Source: an uncultured Flavobacteriales bacterium
GTDB lineage: Bacteria > Bacteroidota > Bacteroidia > Flavobacteriales_F > PHOS-HE28
Assembly: GCA_937873385.1 (NCBI GenBank)
Contig: CALMYC010000017.1
Span: 1-38,078 of the forward strand
Reading direction: 5' to 3'
DNA: 38,078 nt
The notes under the pieces are model-generated. The model ran no database searches. It worked only from the letters and a program-made list of their open reading frames with translations, and was not told where the DNA came from. Shown piece by piece: positions 34,682 to 38,078 of this stretch. Position numbers and translations under genes: made by a program. Position 1 is the first letter of the stretch. Every line of letters begins with the position of its first letter.

Positions 34682-35530
34682 ATGTGCCGCTTCATTGCCT
34701 ACCTCGGTGCCCCCATCAGCATGGGCGCACTGCTTTATGACCCCTCGGATTCATTGATCCACCAGAGCTATGCCGCCCGCGAGCTGGATGAGCCACTGAA
34801 CGGCGACGGCTTCGGGGTGGGCTGGTACCACCATGACCATAGCCCGGAACCGGCGGTCTTCACCAGCGTAACGCCCGCCTGGAACAACCGCAACCTACGG
34901 CACCTTGCGCCCAAAGTGGTCTCGCACTGCATTGCCGCCCACGTGCGCGCAGCCAGCGTGGGTGACGTGGCCGAGGCCAACTGCCATCCGTTCCAATACA
35001 AGGACAGGTTACTGATGCACAACGGCGGCGTGGAACATTTCCACCGCATCAAGCGCGAGCTGTGCAACAGGTTGCCACAGGAACTGTATGACTGGGTGCA
35101 GGGGCAAACGGACAGCGAGCACCTCTTCGCCTTGATGCTAAGCCACCTGAATGCCGATCGGCCATCGCCTGACCAAGTGGCCGATGCCTTCGAGGCCATG
35201 ATCGCCGAGCTGAAGGGACTGATGGCCAAGCACGCCATCACGGAACCGGCCTACCTGAACATGGTGTACACCGATGGCCGCATCGCCGTGGGCCTGCGCT
35301 ATGTGAGCGATGGAAGCGATGCCCTCACCCTGTACTACAGCGAAGGCAAGAAATACGAATGCAACGGCAGCGTGTGCCGGATGGTGCGCGGTGCGGACAA
35401 GGCGGAGCACGCCGCGCTGATCGTTTCCGAAAAGCTCACGGACGTGGCCGATGATTTCACCGAAGTGCCCACGCAGCACTTTGTGCTGGTGGATGCTGAC
35501 TTGGCGATCCGGCTGAGGGCGGTGGGATGA
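34682..35530 (+). CDS. YafJ-like class II glutamine amidotransferase
   Basis: A 282-residue protein whose Met is followed by Cys2 (MCRFIAYLGAP), the nucleophile of N-terminal-nucleophile class II glutamine amidotransferases after Met removal. LNGDGFGVGWY, AHVRAAS and CHPFQYKDRLLMHNG complete the glutaminase site. There is no synthase domain, so the ammonia acceptor is unknown. The start at 34682 is fixed by Cys2. A CAACTTTG box 62 bp upstream may be a promoter, though this is far. Confidence 0.9.
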   Translation: MCRFIAYLGAPISMGALLYDPSDSLIHQSYAARELDEPLNGDGFGVGWYHHDHSPEPAVFTSVTPAWNNRNLRHLAPKVVSHCIAAHVRAASVGDVAEANCHPFQYKDRLLMHNGGVEHFHRIKRELCNRLPQELYDWVQGQTDSEHLFALMLSHLNADRPSPDQVADAFEAMIAELKGLMAKHAITEPAYLNMVYTDGRIAVGLRYVSDGSDALTLYYSEGKKYECNGSVCRMVRGADKAEHAALIVSEKLTDVADDFTEVPTQHFVLVDADLAIRLRAVG

Positions 35531-35590
35531 AAGGGCAGGGATTCTTCCGAGGCTGGAAGCCCCTGTACCTTGCGAAACAATTTTCATCCA

Positions 35591-35968
35591 ATGAACATCA
35601 GACCTGTCCATTTTATGGCCGTGCTGCTTTTCCCTTCGCTGGGCTTCGGGCAAGTGGCCGGCAAGCTCCTTGCGGAACCCGATCCCAAAGAAGACCTCAT
35701 GGTAGTGGAGACCAGTTGCGGCGAATGCAATTTCGGCTTGCGCGGCGATGGCTGCGATGTGGCCGTGCGGCTGCCGGAGGGCAGCTTCTACGTCAAGGGC
35801 GTGGGCATCTCGGAATACGGCCACCCGCACAATGTGAACGGCTTTTGCATGGTGGTGCGAAAGGCCGAAGTGCAGGGCAAAATGGTGGATGGCCGTTTTC
35901 AGGCCACTTACTTCAAGCTGCTGCCCGTGGACACCGGCAAGCCCTTGGGCAAGGAAGGGACGGAATAG
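35591..35968 (+). CDS. Secreted DUF6370 family protein
   Basis: A 125-residue protein with a signal peptide (MNIRPVHFMAVLLFPSLGFGQ). The mature part has SCGECNFGLRGDGCDVAVRL and GFCMVVRKAEV, a Cys pattern typical of DUF6370 proteins in Bacteroidota, with a possible metal or disulfide role. The start at 35591 gives the clean signal. It follows the amidotransferase by 60 bp and may share its transcript; TACCTTG lies upstream. Function unknown. Confidence 0.82.
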   Translation: MNIRPVHFMAVLLFPSLGFGQVAGKLLAEPDPKEDLMVVETSCGECNFGLRGDGCDVAVRLPEGSFYVKGVGISEYGHPHNVNGFCMVVRKAEVQGKMVDGRFQATYFKLLPVDTGKPLGKEGTE

Positions 35969-35973
35969 CACAA

Positions 35974-36078
35974 GGTCCGGCATGGTGATCAGGGGAGCAG
36001 CACCTGAGGCTCCGGACCGATTGCGTTGCCGGGGTGGTTCCCGCCGAACTTTGGCCTGCTGGGGCGCGCCGGGCGGGA
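35974..36078. terminator. Nested inverted repeats between convergent genes
   Basis: GGTCCGG (35974-35980) pairs with CCGGACC (36012-36018), with inner TCAGG/CCTGA arms. A second repeat, TCCCGCC (36039-36045) and GGCGGGA (36072-36078), follows. The 149-bp gap separates convergent genes, so termination is plausible, but no T-run is seen. Confidence 0.35.
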
Positions 36079-36117
36079 GTCCCCCTATGCATGGCCTGGA
36101 TCAGCGGACCATAACAA

Positions 36118-37662
36118 TTACTTGTCCACGACCACCCTCACCGCACCGGTACTGCCGGGGCTTGCATTGACCTGCACGAAATACACACCATTGCCCACCC
36201 CGAGGTCAAAGGTTGATGTTTGGCCAGAGCCCACGGGGACCGTGTTCACCAAGCGCCCCGTTACATCGGTGACGCGGATATCAAATTGGCCGTACGGCTT
36301 GTCCAGTTGAAGGGTCAAACGGCCTGGGGTCGGATTGGGGAACAAGCGCAGTCCCCCAAGCCCGTCCTGTTCACCGATCTCGGTGACGTCGGAGGCCAAT
36401 TTCACCACCCAGATGTCCCGGTCCCCGTGGTTGCCTGAGACATCACCATTCGTGGAGCCGCTCCATCCGGCCACCACGTAGCCGCCATCGGAGGTGGGTT
36501 GCATGGGCCAGGCGATATCTGAATTGGTCCCGCCCATGGATTTTTCCCAGACAGTGGCTCCGGCAGCATCCAGTTTCGCCATCCAATAATCATCTGATCC
36601 ATGGTTGCCGGTGTCATCGCCGTCGGTGGAGTTGGAGCTGCCCGCCACCACAAAACCGGCATCCGCCGTTTCACGCACCGTGTAGGCTTTGTCCACCATG
36701 CTTCCGCCCAAGGCGCGCTGCCACAAGATGTTGCTGGAGGAGTCCAACTTCACCACCCAATAATCGCCGTTGCCGTGGTTGCCGCTCACATCCCCGTCAT
36801 TGGAAATGCTCCATCCGCCCACGATGTAGCCGCCATCCGTGGTTTGCTGGATGGAATAGGCGTATTCCTCATTGAGGCCGCCCAACGTCTTCTGCCATTC
36901 GAAGTTGCCCGACGCGTCCATCTTCACCACCCAGTAGTCAAAATCGCCGTGGTTGCCGTCCACATCTCCATTGTTGGAATTGGTGTACCCGGCAAAGATG
37001 AACCCGCCATCGCTGGTCTGCTGCACGGAATAGGCCTTGTCATCCAAGGAACCGCCGAAAGGCTTTTGCCATTGCAAGGTGCCGGAAGCGTCCAGTTTGA
37101 TCACCCAGGCATCGGAGCCGCCGTGGTTGCCGACCACAGTTCCGTTCGCCGACAAGGCATAACCGGCAATGATATAGCCTCCGTCGCTGGTCTGCTCCAC
37201 CGAATATGCGGCATCCTCCATGGAACCGCCAAAGGACTTCTGCCACTCGATCACGCCGCTGAAGTCCAGCTTCACCACCCAGGCATCGGCATTGCCGTGG
37301 TTGCCGCTCACTTGGCCGCTGTTCGAAAAGGTCCAGCCCGCCACCACGTAGCCGCCGTCCGTCGTTTGACGGATCGCCACCGCGCCGTCATTGACGGAAC
37401 CGCCCAAAGGCTTTTGCCACAACATTTGGCCGGCCGTGTCCAGCCGAACCACCCAAAAGTCATCCTGTCCCTGGTTCCCTGCAACGTCGCCGTTGATGGA
37501 CCGGGTGCGGCCGGCCAATACGTAGCCCCCGTCCGTGCACTGTTGCAGAAAGTAAGCCTCGTCGTAATTGGACCCCCCCAGTGATTTCTGCCATTGAATG
37601 CCCGGCTGGGCCTGGGTGAATGCAGTGATCGATCCGGCGAACAGGAGTAGTGTTGGTTTCAT
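36118..37662 (-). CDS. Secreted seven-repeat (probable beta-propeller) protein with T9SS sorting domain
   Basis: A 514-residue protein with a signal peptide (MKPTLLLFAGSITAFTQAQ). Residues about 23-426 are seven repeats of 58 residues with pattern W-K-x-GGS, then TDGGYxxAG, then GNHG and WVVKLD. Seven such units strongly suggest a seven-bladed beta-propeller. The last ~75 residues (from LRLFPNPTPGRL) are the T9SS sorting domain, so it is secreted or surface-attached. DNA of the repeats is similar but not identical. It is probably an adhesin or binding protein; no enzyme motif is seen. The start at 37662 gives the signal peptide. Confidence 0.9.
   Translation of the reverse strand: MKPTLLLFAGSITAFTQAQPGIQWQKSLGGSNYDEAYFLQQCTDGGYVLAGRTRSINGDVAGNQGQDDFWVVRLDTAGQMLWQKPLGGSVNDGAVAIRQTTDGGYVVAGWTFSNSGQVSGNHGNADAWVVKLDFSGVIEWQKSFGGSMEDAAYSVEQTSDGGYIIAGYALSANGTVVGNHGGSDAWVIKLDASGTLQWQKPFGGSLDDKAYSVQQTSDGGFIFAGYTNSNNGDVDGNHGDFDYWVVKMDASGNFEWQKTLGGLNEEYAYSIQQTTDGGYIVGGWSISNDGDVSGNHGNGDYWVVKLDSSSNILWQRALGGSMVDKAYTVRETADAGFVVAGSSNSTDGDDTGNHGSDDYWMAKLDAAGATVWEKSMGGTNSDIAWPMQPTSDGGYVVAGWSGSTNGDVSGNHGDRDIWVVKLASDVTEIGEQDGLGGLRLFPNPTPGRLTLQLDKPYGQFDIRVTDVTGRLVNTVPVGSGQTSTFDLGVGNGVYFVQVNASPGSTGAVRVVVDK
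36388..37596 (-). repeat. Seven tandem 174-bp coding repeats in the propeller gene
   Basis: Repeats run Trp to Trp (58 codons each), seven times in sequence, the seventh slightly shorter. Conserved blocks are TDGGY and GNHG. The period and count fit a closed propeller. Recombination between repeats could change blade number. Confidence 0.85.
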
Positions 37663-37911
37663 GGAAAGGCAGTTTCGGTTTATTGGATCACAGGTATTAG
37701 ACGGCGCGTTCGCTATCAGTTGCCCTGCACACGGCATGGCCATGATGGCCGGAAAACAGACTTTGCCCGCCGCCCCGGGAGGGCCAAGGGTGATGTGCGG
37801 TACGAAGTGTATTCAGGCACTCAGCTCCGGACGGATGGACTTGGGCGCAAGATCAGCGACTGCCGAACAGCGGGTCAGCCGTCCATTGGGCACGCCAAGT
37901 TGGAAGGCGAC

Positions 37912-37929
37912 GGACCGGAGATCCGGTCC
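37912..37929 (-). terminator. Stem-loop just after the OmpA-like gene
   Basis: GGACCGG (37912-37918) and CCGGTCC (37923-37929) form a perfect 7-bp stem with a 4-nt loop, beginning right after the stop codon at 37930-37932 on the minus strand. There is no T-run, so intrinsic termination is uncertain. The rest of the 267-bp gap to the propeller gene has nothing I recognise. Confidence 0.4.
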
Positions 37930-38078
37930 TCAATGGTCCTTCACCAGCTCATAAAGCTGCTTGAGGTCCGGGGCCAGGATGATCTCGATGCGGCGGCTTT
38001 TTGGCCTTGCGTTCGGATCTGCCCGGGTGGACTCGCCCCTTCGCGCTCCGCGGGGTGGCCGGGGGGGGCGCGTTGCGC
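37930..38078 (-). CDS. OmpA/MotB-like protein, C-terminal fragment (truncated by window edge)
   Basis: The final ~34 residues read RADPNARPKSRRIEIILAP, then DLKQLYELVKDH, a typical end of an OmpA-like peptidoglycan-binding domain (the NxxPxxRRIEI motif). Further upstream, toward the window edge, the translation becomes Arg/Gly-rich and unlike the family, and the DNA is G-rich (GGGGGGGG near 38062-38069), which may be a sequencing or assembly problem. Gene continues beyond the window. Confidence 0.7.
   Translation of the reverse strand, partial: ATRPPRPPRGARRGESTRADPNARPKSRRIEIILAPDLKQLYELVKDH

Noticed and set aside
36118-37662. Tandem coding repeats as a CRISPR-like or tandem satellite array
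   Set aside because: The 174-bp period stays in frame, codes for conserved residues and ends in a T9SS domain, so it is a repeat protein.

Overview
The window looks like a chromosomal segment of a high-GC Bacteroidota, probably a Flavobacteriales-like lineage. The main evidence is two secreted proteins with type IX secretion (T9SS) C-terminal sorting domains, a short NuoG without the large molybdopterin-type domain, DUF6922, DUF6370 and TMEM175-type proteins, and promoter-like boxes resembling TAnnTTTG close to start codons. No tRNA, rRNA, CRISPR array, transposase or prophage gene was recognised. All assignments come from reading the sequence; no searches were run.

Region 1 (1-13.1 kb) starts with the 3' end of a PolB-like 3'-5' exonuclease gene. 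It continues with a cluster of large polytopic membrane proteins that mostly look like GT-C (GT39/ArnT-like) glycosyltransferases, together with a Dol-P-Man-synthase-like GT2 enzyme translationally coupled to a GH5-like lipoprotein. Several of the membrane proteins end in beta-rich soluble domains, one of them a clear three-fold fascin-like beta-trefoil. A reasonable inference is a lipid-phosphate-sugar-dependent envelope or protein glycosylation locus.

Region 2 (13.1-16.2 kb) holds scoB and scoA (3-oxoacid CoA-transferase), then a Fic-family AMPylase gene whose promoter box lies inside a set of alternating TGTATA/TATACA half-sites. Between fic and nuoN there is a 156-bp remnant of a second scoA, disabled by an in-frame stop and truncation, next to a REP-like palindrome.

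Region 3 (16.2-21.75 kb) is nuoJKLMN on the minus strand, the membrane arm of respiratory complex I. Region 4 (21.9-31.15 kb) is a mixed-strand block of housekeeping and accessory genes: OsmC, a GIY-YIG protein, a T9SS subtilase, an MBL-fold lipoprotein, an aldo/keto reductase, a TonB-domain protein, a DUF6922/AbiEii toxin-antitoxin-like pair, a lipoprotein MsrB, a small membrane protein, DinB and TMEM175. Its gaps carry several inverted and degenerate repeats. Region 5 (31.2-33.8 kb) is nuoGHI, so the usual nuoGHIJKLMN order is kept but split by about 9.4 kb.

Region 6 (33.9-38.1 kb) holds a DUF1003 protein, a YafJ-like class II glutamine amidotransferase, a secreted DUF6370 protein, a secreted protein with seven 58-residue repeats (probably a seven-bladed propeller) plus a T9SS domain, and the C-terminus of an OmpA/MotB-like protein running off the right edge. 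Many adjacent same-strand genes overlap by ATGA, suggesting translational coupling.
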